A DNA stretch of 64,000 nucleotides from Bradyrhizobium tropiciagri (GCF_018130505.1 NZ_JAFCKH010000008.1:124001-188000); one strand, 5' to 3'. Positions 23,896 through 33,234 are shown, counted from the stretch's first letter. A program made the numbers and translations. The notes: generated from the sequence alone by a model not told the origin.

Positions 23896-24681
23896 ATGGG
23901 CCGCCTCGAAGGCAAATCCGTCATCATCACCGGCGCCGGCAGCGGCATCGGCCGCGCTGCCTCGCTGCTGTTCACGCGCGAAGGCGCCAAGCTGATCGCG
24001 GTCGATCGCAGCGACGGCGTCAACGAGACCGCGAAGCTGGTGCGCGATGCCGGCGGCACGGTGGAAGCGGTGACGGCGGATGCGGGCTCGGAGAGCGACG
24101 TGAAGGCCTTCATCGCCAAGGCGGTTGCGACATACGGCAAGCTCGACGCGATCTGGGCCAATGCCGGCGTCAGCGGCGGACTGGTGCCGCTCGCCGACCA
24201 GACCGTCGAGCACTGGCAGGAGGTGCTGCGCGTCAACCTGATCGGCCCGTTCCTCGCCATCAAGCATTCGATCCCGCACATGACCAAGCAGGGCTTCGGC
24301 TCGATCGTCTGCACCGCCTCCGTCGCCGGCCTGAAGTCCGGCGCCAGCGGACATCCCTACGGCGCGAGCAAGGCCGGCGTCATCAGCCTGGTGCAGACCA
24401 CCGCCTACTCGCTGTCCGGCACCGGCGTGCGCATCAACGCGGTCTGCCCCGGCCTGATCGAGACCGGCATGACGAAGCCGGTGTTCGACCGCGCCAAGGA
24501 ACGCGGCACCCAGGACAAGATCGGCCAGCTCAACCCGCTGAAGCGCGCCGGCCAGCCGCACGAGCTCGCCGCGATGGGATTGTTTCTCGCGAGCGACGAA
24601 GCGTCCTACGTCAACGGCCAGGCGATCCCGGTCGACGGCGGTCTGACCGCGTCGATGCCGTATACGGGCAAGCCGATCTAG
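23896..24681 (+). CDS. SDR family oxidoreductase
   Basis: 261 residues starting MGRLEGKSVIITGAGSGIG, with a GGGAGAAG site upstream. Cofactor motif TGAGSGIG, NAGVSGG (~91), Ser in CTASVAG, and YGASK (~155-159); the C-terminus has GQAIPVDGGLTAS. Acidic D residues after beta2 (AVDRSD) favour NAD over NADP. Divergent from the phosphatase. Substrate unknown. Confidence 0.88.
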   Translation: MGRLEGKSVIITGAGSGIGRAASLLFTREGAKLIAVDRSDGVNETAKLVRDAGGTVEAVTADAGSESDVKAFIAKAVATYGKLDAIWANAGVSGGLVPLADQTVEHWQEVLRVNLIGPFLAIKHSIPHMTKQGFGSIVCTASVAGLKSGASGHPYGASKAGVISLVQTTAYSLSGTGVRINAVCPGLIETGMTKPVFDRAKERGTQDKIGQLNPLKRAGQPHELAAMGLFLASDEASYVNGQAIPVDGGLTASMPYTGKPI

Positions 24682-24736
24682 CAGCTTTCGTCCGAGCATC
24701 AGCATTTGCAGTGATGGGTCTCTCCCCATCCACCAC

Positions 24737-24890
24737 TGTCATCGCCCGGCTCGACCGGGCGATCCAGTACGCCGCGGCGTTCGTTGTGAGAGGGACGCGT
24801 CGTGCCAGCGGTGCGCCCCAATGACCATTGGTAGTTATGGGTTCCTGCTTTCGCAGGGACGACGGTGAATGTGTGGCGCATCGCCCGCCA
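24737..24890. repeat. Composite of two dispersed intergenic repeats
   Basis: 24737-24782 is a partial copy of the GTCATCGCCCGG element (CTCGACCGGGCGATCCAGTA core). It is followed by a second type that ends with GGGTTCCTGCTTTCGCAGGG. No coding potential. Confidence 0.6.
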
Positions 24891-24901
24891 CAAAACGCGG
24901 C

Positions 24902-25013
24902 GTCATCGCCCGGCTTGACCGGGTGATCCAGTATTCCAGAGGCAGTAGTGCTTGAGCCGAGAAGCCGCGGCGTACTGGATCGCCCGGTCAAGCCGGGCGA
25001 TGACAAGTGGCGA
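24902..25013. repeat. Dispersed palindromic repeat, GTCATCGCCCGG family (inverted copy)
   Basis: Begins GTCATCGCCCGGCTTGACC and ends with the complementary GGTCAAGCCGGGCGATGAC. The interior matches 22051-22175 in the opposite orientation. It ends 58 nt before the argE-like start and could form a large stem-loop in its leader. Confidence 0.75.
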
Positions 25014-25070
25014 ATGAGCGCCCTGCACGAAGGCTTGACCCCGTCCAAAAATCGGCGCCTTCAGGAGGCA

Positions 25071-26273
25071 ATGTCCTCTGCACCGCAAGCAAACCGAACC
25101 ATGCCAAGCCAACGTCCCGACCGCATCCGCACGCTGCTCGCCGACCTCGTCGCCTTCGATACCGTCAGCGACCGCAGCAACCTGCCGCTGATCGATTATA
25201 TCGAGAGATATCTCGCTTCGCTCGGCGTCAGCGCGCAGCGCATCGTTGACGACACCGGGCAGAAGGCCTCGCTCTGGGTCACCGTCGGCCCAGCGGACAA
25301 GCCCGGCCTGGTGCTGTCGGGGCACACCGACGTGGTTCCGGTTGCCGGACAGGACTGGACGCACAATCCGTTCGAGCTGGTCGAGCGCGACGGCCGGCTC
25401 TACGGCCGCGGCACGACCGACATGAAGGGATTCGTCGCCGTGTGCCTCGCGATGGTTCCGGAGATGCTCGATGCGAGTCTGGCGACGCCGATCAACCTTG
25501 CGATCTCCTATGACGAGGAGGTCGGCTGCGTCGGCGTGCGGCCGATGCTCCGCGAGGTCGGCCGCAAGCCGGTCAAGCCGCTCGGCGCCTTCATCGGCGA
25601 GCCGACGCAGATGCAGGTGATCATCGGCCACAAGGGCAAGCACGGCGTGCGCGCCACCTTCCGCGGCCTCGCCCGCCACTCCTCGATCGCGCCCGACGGC
25701 GTCAACGCGATCGAATATGCCGCCGAGCTGATCGTCGAGATCAGGCGGCGCGCCGTGTTGCTCGCCGCAAAACGCGAACGCGACAGTCTCTACGACGTGC
25801 CCCACTCCACGCTGCTTACCAGCATCGTGCATGGCGGCGCGGCGCTGAACATCGTCCCCGACACCTGCGCGGTGGAGTTCGAATGCCGCGGCATCGACAT
25901 CAGCGAATCCCGCGAGGTGACGGATGCGATCATCGGCTGGGCCAAGGCCGAGATCGAGCCCAGGATGCGCGCGCGCCATTCGGAATGCGGCATCGATTTC
26001 GAGGAGATCCTCGACTACCCCGCGCTCGACACCGCGGCGGACAATCCCGTCGTCACGCTCGCCAAGCAACTGGCCGGCCGCAACGACCACGCCAAGGTCG
26101 CCTTCGGTACCGAAGCCGGCCTGTTCGACAGCATGGCCGGCGTGCCGTCGGTCGTGATCGGCCCCGGCTCGATCGCGCAGGCGCACACGCCGGATGAGTT
26201 CGTCGAGATGTCGCAGCTGATGGCCTGTGCAGGCTTTGTCGAGCGGCTGATCGCGCATTGCGCGAAGGGCTAG
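25071..26273 (+). CDS. argE: M20 metallopeptidase, acetylornithine deacetylase (ArgE) type
   Basis: 400 residues from the ATG at 25071, with AGGAGG upstream; longer readings run into a repeat. It hydrolyses N-acetyl-L-ornithine or a related N-acyl amino acid using two zinc ions. Metal and catalytic residues are visible in SGHTDVVP (His, Asp), GRGTTDMKG (bridging Asp), SYDEEVGC (general-base Glu pair), FGTEAGLF and AHTPDEFV (last His). The dimerisation domain lies at ~180-290. Rhizobia often carry several ArgE paralogues, so the substrate is not certain. Confidence 0.88.
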   Translation: MSSAPQANRTMPSQRPDRIRTLLADLVAFDTVSDRSNLPLIDYIERYLASLGVSAQRIVDDTGQKASLWVTVGPADKPGLVLSGHTDVVPVAGQDWTHNPFELVERDGRLYGRGTTDMKGFVAVCLAMVPEMLDASLATPINLAISYDEEVGCVGVRPMLREVGRKPVKPLGAFIGEPTQMQVIIGHKGKHGVRATFRGLARHSSIAPDGVNAIEYAAELIVEIRRRAVLLAAKRERDSLYDVPHSTLLTSIVHGGAALNIVPDTCAVEFECRGIDISESREVTDAIIGWAKAEIEPRMRARHSECGIDFEEILDYPALDTAADNPVVTLAKQLAGRNDHAKVAFGTEAGLFDSMAGVPSVVIGPGSIAQAHTPDEFVEMSQLMACAGFVERLIAHCAKG

Positions 26274-26282
26274 CGCGGCTTC

Positions 26283-26351
26283 GTAGCCCGCATGAGCGAA
26301 GCGATATGCGGGTGGAGTGTTCCCGGGTATCGCTTCGCTCACCCGGGCTAC
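26283..26351. repeat. Palindromic repeat, GTAGCCCGCATGAGCG family
   Basis: Starts GTAGCCCGCATGAGCGAAGCG and ends CGCTTCGCTCACCCGGGCTAC, so the ends pair imperfectly. A second, longer copy is at 59443-59566. It lies between convergent genes and may double as a bidirectional terminator. Confidence 0.75.
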
Positions 26352-26355
26352 GGAC

Positions 26356-27324
26356 TCACAGCCCGTCCGGCGGCAATCCCGGACCGCTCGCGGCGGGGCG
26401 GAGCTTGTCGCGGAGGCGCTCGCGGTAGAAGGCGTAGAGGCCGGAGGCGACGATGATCGCGGCGCCGATCAGCATCGGACCATCCGGCCTGTGACCAAAG
26501 GCGATGTAGCCTGCAAGCATCGCCCACACCAACGCGGTATAGCGGAACGGCGCGATCGCCGAGATGTCGCCGGTACGCAGCGCGGCGATGATGCATTGAT
26601 AGCCGATCAGGATCAGGATCGCGGCGACCGCGAGCAGGCCGAGCGCGTGGCCGGACGGCGGCTTCCAGCCGCCGAGCGGCACCAGCACCGCGGCGCCCGC
26701 GGTCGAGACGGTCACCGTGGTCAGCAGCGTGATGAACAGGGTCGGCAATTGCTTCGGGATACGGCGGGTAGCGAGATCGCGCACCGTGCAGAAGCCGACC
26801 GATGCGAGCGCCAGCAGCGCGGCCTGGCTGAAGCCTTCCGCGCCGGGGCGGACGATGATGAGCACGCCGATGAAGCCGGCGGCGATCGCGAGCCAGCGCC
26901 GCCAGCCGACTGGCTCGCCGAACACCAGCGCCGCGCCGAGCGTGATCACCAGCGGCAGCGCCTGGAAGATCGCCGACGCATTGGCCAGCGGGATCTGCGC
27001 GATCGCGGACAGATAAGTCAGCGTGCCGCCGATCTCGCCGATCACGCGCAAGGCCACCGGCCAGATCAGCAGCGTACGCAGGCTGCGCAGCGCGTTGCGA
27101 TAGGCGGCGAGCGCCGCGACCAGCACGATCGCAAAGCCGCCGCGCACGATCAGTATCTCGCCGATATTGAGTTCCGACGACACCGCCTTGGTGATGGCGT
27201 CGTTCACCGTGAAGCTGGCCATGGCCGCGGCCATCAGCAGGCTGCCGAGAAGGTTCGACGAGAGGTTCAAGATGATTGTCCGATCAGGACCTGGCGGGAG
27301 CGTTGACCGGACTGGCTTTGCCAA
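26356..27324 (-). CDS. EamA/DMT-family transporter
   Basis: 322 residues with about ten transmembrane helices arranged as two EamA halves (~20-155 and ~170-300). Typical segments are IPLANASAIFQALPLVITLGAALVFGEPVGWRRW and IGYQCIIAALRTGDISAIAPFRYTALVWAMLAGYI. It probably exports or imports a small metabolite across the inner membrane. The start is uncertain: the TTG at 27324 has no clear ribosome site, and an internal TTG at 27270 would also keep all helices. Confidence 0.85.
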   Translation of the reverse strand: MAKPVRSTLPPGPDRTIILNLSSNLLGSLLMAAAMASFTVNDAITKAVSSELNIGEILIVRGGFAIVLVAALAAYRNALRSLRTLLIWPVALRVIGEIGGTLTYLSAIAQIPLANASAIFQALPLVITLGAALVFGEPVGWRRWLAIAAGFIGVLIIVRPGAEGFSQAALLALASVGFCTVRDLATRRIPKQLPTLFITLLTTVTVSTAGAAVLVPLGGWKPPSGHALGLLAVAAILILIGYQCIIAALRTGDISAIAPFRYTALVWAMLAGYIAFGHRPDGPMLIGAAIIVASGLYAFYRERLRDKLRPAASGPGLPPDGL

Positions 27325-27422
27325 AGCGGGGACGCGAACTCAAGTCACAGATGGCTACAATCCGAATACAGTGGCAGCCAAGCAGAAGCGGCGCGACCCG
27401 GATGGATCGCGCCGCTGAACCC

Positions 27423-28481
27423 TCAAACCGCGCCGGCCTTTTGCGCGTATTCCCATGACGCCTGCGACAGCGGCACGGTGCGCTTGGCCGACTCGATAGC
27501 CTTGGCGTTGGCGGCGGTGCCGTCGCGGATCCGGCCCGCGATACCCTGCGTGATGCCCGCAAGGCGGAACAGATTGTAGGAGAAGTACCAGTTCAGGTCC
27601 GGCACTTCGATGCCCGTCACCTTGCAATAGATCTGCGCGGCCTCGTCCTGGCTCGGGATGTTGAGCGCCTTGAGGTCGGCGCCGGCGAGGCCCGGCATGG
27701 TCCACTGCATCAACAGATAGGTGAAGTCGGCCATGGGATCGCCGAGCGTCGACAATTCCCAATCGAGCACCGCCTGCACCCGCGGTTCGGTGGCGTGGAA
27801 GATCATGTTGTCGAGCCGGTAGTCGCCGTGCACGACCGAGACGCGCTTCTGCTCCGGCACCGTCTTCGGCAGCCACTCCGCAAGCTTTTCGAACTCCGGA
27901 ATATGCTGGGTCTCCGAGGCGCGGTACTGCTTGGTCCAGCGGTCGACCTGACGCGCAAAATAATTGCCGGGCTTGCCGAAATCGCCGAGGCCGATTTTCT
28001 CGGGATCGAGGATGTGCAATTGCGCCAGCGTCTCGATCTTGCTGGCGAAGATCTTGTGCCGCGCATCGCCATCCTGGCTCGGCAGCGTCGGATCCCAGAA
28101 CACCCGCCCCTCCTCCATCGACATGATGTAGAAGGCGGAGCCGAGCACGGCATCGTCGGTGCACAAGGCATACGCCTTGGCGACTGGGAAGTTCTGCTTG
28201 CCGAGCGCAGCGATGACGCGGAACTCGCGATCCACCGCATGCGCCGACGGCAACAATTTACCGAACGGACGGCGACGCATCACGTAGTTGCGGCCGGGCG
28301 TTTCGATCTTGTAGGTCGGATTGGACTGGCCGCCCTTGAACTGCAGGACTTTCAGTGGACCCTGATAGCCCTCGACATGTTCCCGCATCCAGGCGTCGAG
28401 ATTGGCCTCGTTGATACGATGGCGCTCCTCGACTTCCCTTGTGCCGGAAAATTCCTCGTCTTTCCTGACGCCGTCCGCCAC
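27423..28481 (-). CDS. Aminoglycoside-phosphotransferase-fold kinase (ACAD10/11 N-terminal type)
   Basis: 352 residues from a GTG with a GGGAG site. APH-fold kinase with VVHGDYRLDNMIF (catalytic loop) and VLDWELSTLGDPMADFTYL (metal-binding DxD region). It matches the stand-alone bacterial version of the kinase domain fused to acyl-CoA dehydrogenase in ACAD10/11, which phosphorylates 4-hydroxyacyl-CoAs. The next gene upstream on the same strand is an acyl-CoA dehydrogenase, which supports that role here over antibiotic resistance. Confidence 0.85.
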   Translation of the reverse strand: MADGVRKDEEFSGTREVEERHRINEANLDAWMREHVEGYQGPLKVLQFKGGQSNPTYKIETPGRNYVMRRRPFGKLLPSAHAVDREFRVIAALGKQNFPVAKAYALCTDDAVLGSAFYIMSMEEGRVFWDPTLPSQDGDARHKIFASKIETLAQLHILDPEKIGLGDFGKPGNYFARQVDRWTKQYRASETQHIPEFEKLAEWLPKTVPEQKRVSVVHGDYRLDNMIFHATEPRVQAVLDWELSTLGDPMADFTYLLMQWTMPGLAGADLKALNIPSQDEAAQIYCKVTGIEVPDLNWYFSYNLFRLAGITQGIAGRIRDGTAANAKAIESAKRTVPLSQASWEYAQKAGAV

Positions 28482-28616
28482 GATGACGCTCCCTCAACGC
28501 TTGTCTTGGGGAGCGCCTGGGAGGCGCTCCCGCAGGTCAGGCCGGTTTGCCGGCCTGATGTGTCTTTTCATTCTGAGCACGATACCAAATCGAACGCCAT
28601 GCGTTCCGCATCATGC

Positions 28617-29849
28617 TCAGTGCGACGTGTTTGCATACTTCCGAAGTTCAAGTCTGGCAATGGCGCGATTGTGCACCTCGTCCGGACCGTCGGCGAGACG
28701 GAGCGTGCGGATGTGAGCGTACGCGCGCGCCAGCCCGGCATCGTCGGAGACGCCGCCGCCGCCGAACGCCTGGATCGCCTGGTCGATGATCTTCAGTGCC
28801 ATGTTGGGCGCGGCAACCTTGATCATCGCGATCTCGGCCTGCGCGGTCTTGTTGCCGACCTTGTCCATCATGTCGGCGGCCTTCAGGCACAGCAGGCGGT
28901 TCATCTCGATGTCGGTGCGGGCCTCGCCGATGCGCTGCTCCCAGACTGAATGCTCGATGATCTTCTTGCCGAACGCGGTGCGCGACGCGAGCCGCTTCAC
29001 CATCTTCTCCAGCGCCTCCTCGGCCTGACCGATGGTGCGCATGCAGTGATGGATGCGGCCCGGGCCGAGCCGGCCCTGCGCGATTTCGAAGCCGCGGCCC
29101 TCGCCGAGCAGGATGTTCTCCTTCGGCACGCGCACGTTATCGAGCAGCACCTGGGCGTGGCCGTGCGGCGCATCGTCATAGCCGAACACCGGCAGCATCT
29201 TCTCGACCTTGATGCCGGGCGTGTCGAGCGGCACCAGGATCTGCGACTGCTGCTGATGCTTGGCGGCGTTGAAATCGGTCTTGCCCATCAGGATCGCGAT
29301 CTTGCAGCGCGGATCGCCGACGCCGGACGACCACCATTTGCGGCCGTTGATCACGTAGTGATCGCCGTCCTTCTCGATCCGGGTCTCGATGTTGGTGGCG
29401 TCGGAAGACGCGACCGCCGGCTCGGTCATCAGGAAGGCGGAGCGGATCTCGCCGTCCATCAGCGGGCGCAGCCATTTGCGCTTCTGCTCCTTGGTGCCGT
29501 AGCGGATGAACACTTCCATGTTGCCGGTATCGGGCGCCGAGCAGTTGAACACCTCGGAGGCCCAGGAGATGTGACCCATCTCTTCCGACAGCAGCGCGTA
29601 TTCGAGATTGCTCAATCCCGCGCCGTGGAATTCATCATCCTCATGCGAGGACGGCGGCATGAACATGTTCCAGAGGCCCTCGGCCTTCGCCTTTTTCTTC
29701 AGCTCCTCGAGGATCGGGATCACCTTCCAGCGCGGGCCCTCGGCATCCTGCTTCTCGTAGATCGGCACCGCCGGGCGAACATGCGTTGTCATGAACGCCT
29801 GGACGCGCTCGAGCCATTCCTTCTGCTTCGGCGACATCGTGAAATCCAT
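28617..29849 (-). CDS. Acyl-CoA dehydrogenase (ACAD10/11-like)
   Basis: 410 residues from the ATG at 29849 ([16 protein letters not shown]), preceded by GAGGAGCG. FAD flavoprotein that introduces the alpha-beta double bond in acyl-CoA. Family blocks: [16 protein letters not shown] (FAD/substrate), [36 protein letters not shown] and the C-terminal [25 protein letters not shown]. Paired with the APH-fold kinase downstream, suggesting catabolism of hydroxylated fatty acids or lactones; a divergent TetR gene probably regulates it. Confidence 0.9.
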   Translation of the reverse strand: MDFTMSPKQKEWLERVQAFMTTHVRPAVPIYEKQDAEGPRWKVIPILEELKKKAKAEGLWNMFMPPSSHEDDEFHGAGLSNLEYALLSEEMGHISWASEVFNCSAPDTGNMEVFIRYGTKEQKRKWLRPLMDGEIRSAFLMTEPAVASSDATNIETRIEKDGDHYVINGRKWWSSGVGDPRCKIAILMGKTDFNAAKHQQQSQILVPLDTPGIKVEKMLPVFGYDDAPHGHAQVLLDNVRVPKENILLGEGRGFEIAQGRLGPGRIHHCMRTIGQAEEALEKMVKRLASRTAFGKKIIEHSVWEQRIGEARTDIEMNRLLCLKAADMMDKVGNKTAQAEIAMIKVAAPNMALKIIDQAIQAFGGGGVSDDAGLARAYAHIRTLRLADGPDEVHNRAIARLELRKYANTSH

Positions 29850-29987
29850 GGGACGCTCCTCGTTTTTTCCTAGACTTTGGGCCGCACTCTCCACCCCGCG
29901 CCCGCGGCCTGCAAGGGCGTTCGCAAGAGCGGCGGCGGTGGTGTGCCAGAATGCCGCCCGCTTGATGCGGATTGACATTCCGGCCTC

Positions 29988-30018
29988 TTCAAACGATAGT
30001 TTCATACATATGTTTGAA
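29988..30018. promoter_or_regulatory. Putative TetR operator with overlapping promoter
   Basis: Inverted repeat TTCAAAC-N17-GTTTGAA centred at 30003, with an inner AAAC-GATA-GTTT. A plus-strand promoter candidate TTGACA (29972-29977)-N17-GATAGT overlaps it. It lies in the 302-nt gap between the acyl-CoA dehydrogenase and the divergent TetR gene. Confidence 0.45.
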
Positions 30019-30039
30019 AAGCAACTGCCGGCTGCCTTT

Positions 30040-30135
30040 CGTCATTCCGGGGCAGCTCGCAGGGCTGAACCCTGAATCCGGCAGATGCGGTGCGGGATTT
30101 CCGGGTTCGCGACGGTGTCGCGCCCCGGAATGACG
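30040..30135. repeat. Palindromic repeat, CGTCATTCCGGGG family
   Basis: Left end CGTCATTCCGGGGC and right end GCCCCGGAATGACG are exact inverted arms, with AACCCTGAATCC / GGATTTCCGGGTT inner arms. It ends 16 nt before the TetR start codon, so its stem could affect translation of that gene. Confidence 0.7.
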
Positions 30136-30151
30136 GGAAAGACTATTGGCC

Positions 30152-30841
30152 ATGCCGAGCGATCAGACCCGATCCGCCATCCTCGCCGCCGCCGAACGGC
30201 TCTATGCCGACCGCGGCTTCGGCGACGTCACGCTGCGCGACATCGTCGCGGAGGCCAACGTCAATCTCGCGGCGGTGAACTACCATTTCGGCTCCAAGGA
30301 CGAACTGATCGCGGAGCTATTCGTCACCCGCAGCATCCAGACCAACCGCGAGCGCCTCAACGAATTGAAGGCGGCGGAGGAGAAAGGCGGCGGCCGCGCC
30401 GCGATCGAGGACATCATGCGTGCGCTGGTCGGCCCGACGCTGCGCGGCTGCCTCGGTCCTGATCGCGAAGGCTCCACCGCGGCGCGCTTCATGATCCGCG
30501 CCTCGATCGAATCGGTGCCGCCGATCCGCCGCATCAAGAACCGCGAGGTCGATCACTTACGCAAATTCGCCGCCGCGATGCGCCGCGCGATGCCCGGCCG
30601 CGACGATACCGAACTCTATTGGGGCCTGCACTTCGCGCTGGCGATGGCGCACCACACCATCCGCGAGAAGGAGCGCCTCCTGCGTCTGTCGGAAGGCAAA
30701 TGCGACCTCGACGACGTCCGCGCCATCATCGACCGCGTGGTCACCGTCACCGTGATGGCGCTTACCATGGGCGAAGTCCCCGCCAGCAAGCCCGCGCGGC
30801 CAGCCGTCATGCACGGACGGCTGACGCGGCAGGATTTGTGA
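30152..30841 (+). CDS. TetR-family transcriptional regulator
   Basis: 229 residues from the ATG at 30152. The N-terminal helix-turn-helix is FGDVTLRDIVAEANVNLAAVNYHFGSKDELIAELF (~20-55), the classical TetR pattern. The C-terminal ligand domain resembles those with the TetR_C_11-type helix bundle (ELYWGLHFALAMAHHTIREKERL). It is divergent from the acyl-CoA dehydrogenase/kinase pair, which it probably represses in response to an acyl-CoA. Confidence 0.88.
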   Translation: MPSDQTRSAILAAAERLYADRGFGDVTLRDIVAEANVNLAAVNYHFGSKDELIAELFVTRSIQTNRERLNELKAAEEKGGGRAAIEDIMRALVGPTLRGCLGPDREGSTAARFMIRASIESVPPIRRIKNREVDHLRKFAAAMRRAMPGRDDTELYWGLHFALAMAHHTIREKERLLRLSEGKCDLDDVRAIIDRVVTVTVMALTMGEVPASKPARPAVMHGRLTRQDL

Positions 30842-30848
30842 AGCTCCC

Positions 30849-31244
30849 TCACACCATCGCGATGCAATCAATCTCGACGTCGAACGGCCCGGTCCATTCC
30901 GGGATGCAGACGAAGATCCGTGCCGGCGGGTCGTTCGGGAAGTATCTGGCGTAGACCGCGTTGAAAGTCGCAAAATGCTTGGCCGAGGTGCAGAACACGT
31001 TGCACTTCATCACATTGTCGAGCGAGGCGCCGGCGGTCGCAAGGCAGAGCTTGAGCTGCTCCATCACCAGTTCGCTCTGTCGCTCGATCGAGGCGCCCGC
31101 GGCGATCTCGCCGGTCGAAGGATCGAACGGCGGCAGGCCGGAGACGAATACCATGTTGCCGGCGCAGGTCACGACCGACGCCGGCGCCTTCCAGCGCTCC
31201 AGCCAGGTTGAGATCGGTTCGACGCGGACGACTTCTCGTTTCAT
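30849..31244 (-). CDS. RidA family protein
   Basis: 131 residues from the ATG at 31244 (MKREVVRVEPISTWLE). RidA/YjgF/UK114 proteins form trimers and hydrolyse reactive enamine/imine intermediates. Visible are VFVSGLPPFDPSTGEI, the V-CNVFCT strand and the C-terminal IPEWTGPFDVEIDCIAM. The arginine that binds the carboxylate in the RidA subgroup appears as PPARIFVC. It is convergent with the TetR gene, 7 nt apart. Confidence 0.87.
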   Translation of the reverse strand: MKREVVRVEPISTWLERWKAPASVVTCAGNMVFVSGLPPFDPSTGEIAAGASIERQSELVMEQLKLCLATAGASLDNVMKCNVFCTSAKHFATFNAVYARYFPNDPPARIFVCIPEWTGPFDVEIDCIAMV

Positions 31245-31351
31245 GATTGACACCCGGGATAAGGATCGATCGCGCCAGACTAGCGCGATCGGGTCAATCA
31301 TGTTTCGATGGCGGTCGAAGTGTTGTTGCGACGCTCACTGCTCTCCGACCC

Positions 31352-31457
31352 GTCACCCTGAGGTGCGAGCGTCTTCGCGAGCCTCGAAGGGTCTGACGGC
31401 CACCAGCCGGGCCGATTCATCCTTCGAGGCTCGCTCCGCTCGCACCTCAGGATGACG
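31352..31457. repeat. Palindromic repeat, GTCACCCTGAGGTGCGAGC family
   Basis: Left end GTCACCCTGAGGTGCGAGCG and right end CGCTCGCACCTCAGGATGAC pair almost perfectly, with GCCTCGAAGG / CCTTCGAGGC inner arms. A typical Bradyrhizobium intergenic hairpin element. Confidence 0.75.
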
Positions 31458-31492
31458 GGAAACGGAGTCCGGCGCGGCTCGACGTCGAGCCG

Positions 31493-32719
31493 CTACACGA
31501 TCCCCTCGGCCTTCAGCTTCTCGACCTTGGCGTCGTCATAGCCGATGGTCGCCAGCACATCCTTGGTATTTTCGCCGAGCAGCGGCGGCGCGCGGTACTC
31601 CGTGATCGGGGTGCCGGAGAAGGTCAGCGCGTTGCGGATCAGCGACAGATCGGGCTCGAACGGATGGTCGACCTTGATGCGCATGCCGCGCGACTGGACG
31701 TGCGGGTCGGAGAACACCTGCTCGAAATTGTTGATCGGGCCTGACGGCACGCCGGCCTCCTCGAGCTTGTCCAGCCAGTAGGCAACCGGCTTCTTCAGGA
31801 ACAGGCCGGCGAAGATCGCCATGATCTCCTTGCCGTGCACGACGCGGTCGTTGTTCTTGATGAAGCGCTTGTCGTTGGCGAGCTCGGGCTCGCCGAGCAC
31901 GGCGCAGGTGCGCTGGAACTGGCCGTCATTGCCGACCACCAGCATCAATTCACCGTCGGTGCAGCGGAACACGCCGGCCGGCATGCCGCCATTGCCCCAG
32001 GTGCCGCGGCGCGGCGGCATCTTGCCGTTGACGAGATAGATCTGCAGCCAGTGCGACAGCGAGGCGATCACGGTGTCGAACAGGCAGACGTCGATGTGCT
32101 GCCCCTCCCCATTATTGGCGTCGCGATGGTAGAGCGCGGAGAGGATGCCGATCGAGGTGTTCATGCCGGTCATGTAGTCGACGATCGAGGGGCCGACCTT
32201 CATCGGGCCCTCGCCCGGCTCGCCGTCGATATGGCCGGTGACGCTCATCAACCCGCCCATCGCCTGCAGGATCGCGTCATAGCCGGCGCGCGGCGCATAG
32301 GGGCCGGTCTGGCCGAAGCCGGTGACCGAGCAGTAGATGATGCCGGGATTGATCGCCTTGATGGTCTCGTAGTCGAGGCCGTAGCGCTTGAGGTCGCCGA
32401 CCTTGTAGTTCTCCATCATCACGTCGGCGGTCTTGGCCAGCTCGCGGATGATCGCCTGCCCTTCCGGCTTGGCGATGTTGACGGTGACCGACTTCTTGTT
32501 GCGGTTGGCGCAGAGGTAGAACGAATTGTTGTTGTTCGCCTTGCCGTCCGGGTCGCTCAGATAGGGCGGGCCGAAGGCGCGGGCGTCGTCGCCGCCGCCG
32601 GGGCGCTCGATCTTGATCACCTCGGCGCCGAGATCTCCCAGCATCTGGGCCGACAGCGGGCCCGCGAGCACCCGCGTCAGGTCGAGAATCTTGATGCCCG
32701 AGAGTGGCAGAGCCGACAT
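31493..32719 (-). CDS. Family III CoA-transferase (CaiB/BaiF type)
   Basis: 408 residues from the ATG at 32719 (MSALPLSGIKILDLTRVLAGPLSAQML). It moves CoA between organic acids. The N-terminal Rossmann part has GDLGAEVIKIERPGGGDDAR, and the catalytic aspartate is in RAGYDAILQAMGG (~residue 167). GGMPAGVFRCTDGELMLVVGND and the C-terminal AGVPSGPINNFEQVFSDPHVQSRGM are also characteristic. Donor and acceptor cannot be named. Single gene. Confidence 0.9.
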   Translation of the reverse strand: MSALPLSGIKILDLTRVLAGPLSAQMLGDLGAEVIKIERPGGGDDARAFGPPYLSDPDGKANNNNSFYLCANRNKKSVTVNIAKPEGQAIIRELAKTADVMMENYKVGDLKRYGLDYETIKAINPGIIYCSVTGFGQTGPYAPRAGYDAILQAMGGLMSVTGHIDGEPGEGPMKVGPSIVDYMTGMNTSIGILSALYHRDANNGEGQHIDVCLFDTVIASLSHWLQIYLVNGKMPPRRGTWGNGGMPAGVFRCTDGELMLVVGNDGQFQRTCAVLGEPELANDKRFIKNNDRVVHGKEIMAIFAGLFLKKPVAYWLDKLEEAGVPSGPINNFEQVFSDPHVQSRGMRIKVDHPFEPDLSLIRNALTFSGTPITEYRAPPLLGENTKDVLATIGYDDAKVEKLKAEGIV

Positions 32720-32973
32720 GAAAGCTTCCTCCGATATGGTGATTATCCGGCGCGGGACCGTGTCCGCCCGCCGCTCGGCTTGCGGATACACCATTTTGCT
32801 GCCGCGAGCACTGCATTGGCGGCATGACACCATCCGCCTGCGGCCTATGTGCGGCGCGATGGCCGGAACCGGCGGCGCCGGCGGAACGATTGCCGCCGCG
32901 CGAAATTGTGAATGCGGCCGACATCGATCTGCCCCCGCCCTGGCGGCAGCGTACCGGACCAGAGAGGCGCGAG

Positions 32974-33234
32974 ATGCAGACGATCACGACAATCGGACTG
33001 GTTCTGGCCGTGCTGGCCGCCACCATGCCGGCCGCCGGCGCACGGCGCGGCGGTCACGGATCAGGGCATGGCGGCGGTCACCACATGCACGGCAAGCACC
33101 GCAGCGATACCGACGGCACCGGCAGATCTGCCATGGACCGGCGTTCGGCCGATAATCCCTACACCGACGCCGCCTCCGAGAAGGAAGACCGGCTGCTGAA
33201 TAGCAAACTGAAGAGTATCTGCCGCGGTTGCTAG
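32974..33234 (+). CDS. Small secreted His/Gly-rich protein
   Basis: 86 residues from the ATG at 32974. Signal peptide MQTITTIGLVLAVLAATMPAAGA, then a His/Gly-rich stretch (GGHGSGHGGGHHMHGKHR) that could bind metal ions. The C-terminal part contains the only two cysteines (SICRGC). No family is recognised. Its TAG overlaps the stop of the convergent nitrate reductase gene within a shared CTAG. Confidence 0.65.
   Translation: MQTITTIGLVLAVLAATMPAAGARRGGHGSGHGGGHHMHGKHRSDTDGTGRSAMDRRSADNPYTDAASEKEDRLLNSKLKSICRGC

Noticed and set aside
27423-28481. Aminoglycoside resistance phosphotransferase
   Set aside because: The sequence type and the acyl-CoA dehydrogenase neighbour point to acyl-CoA metabolism instead.
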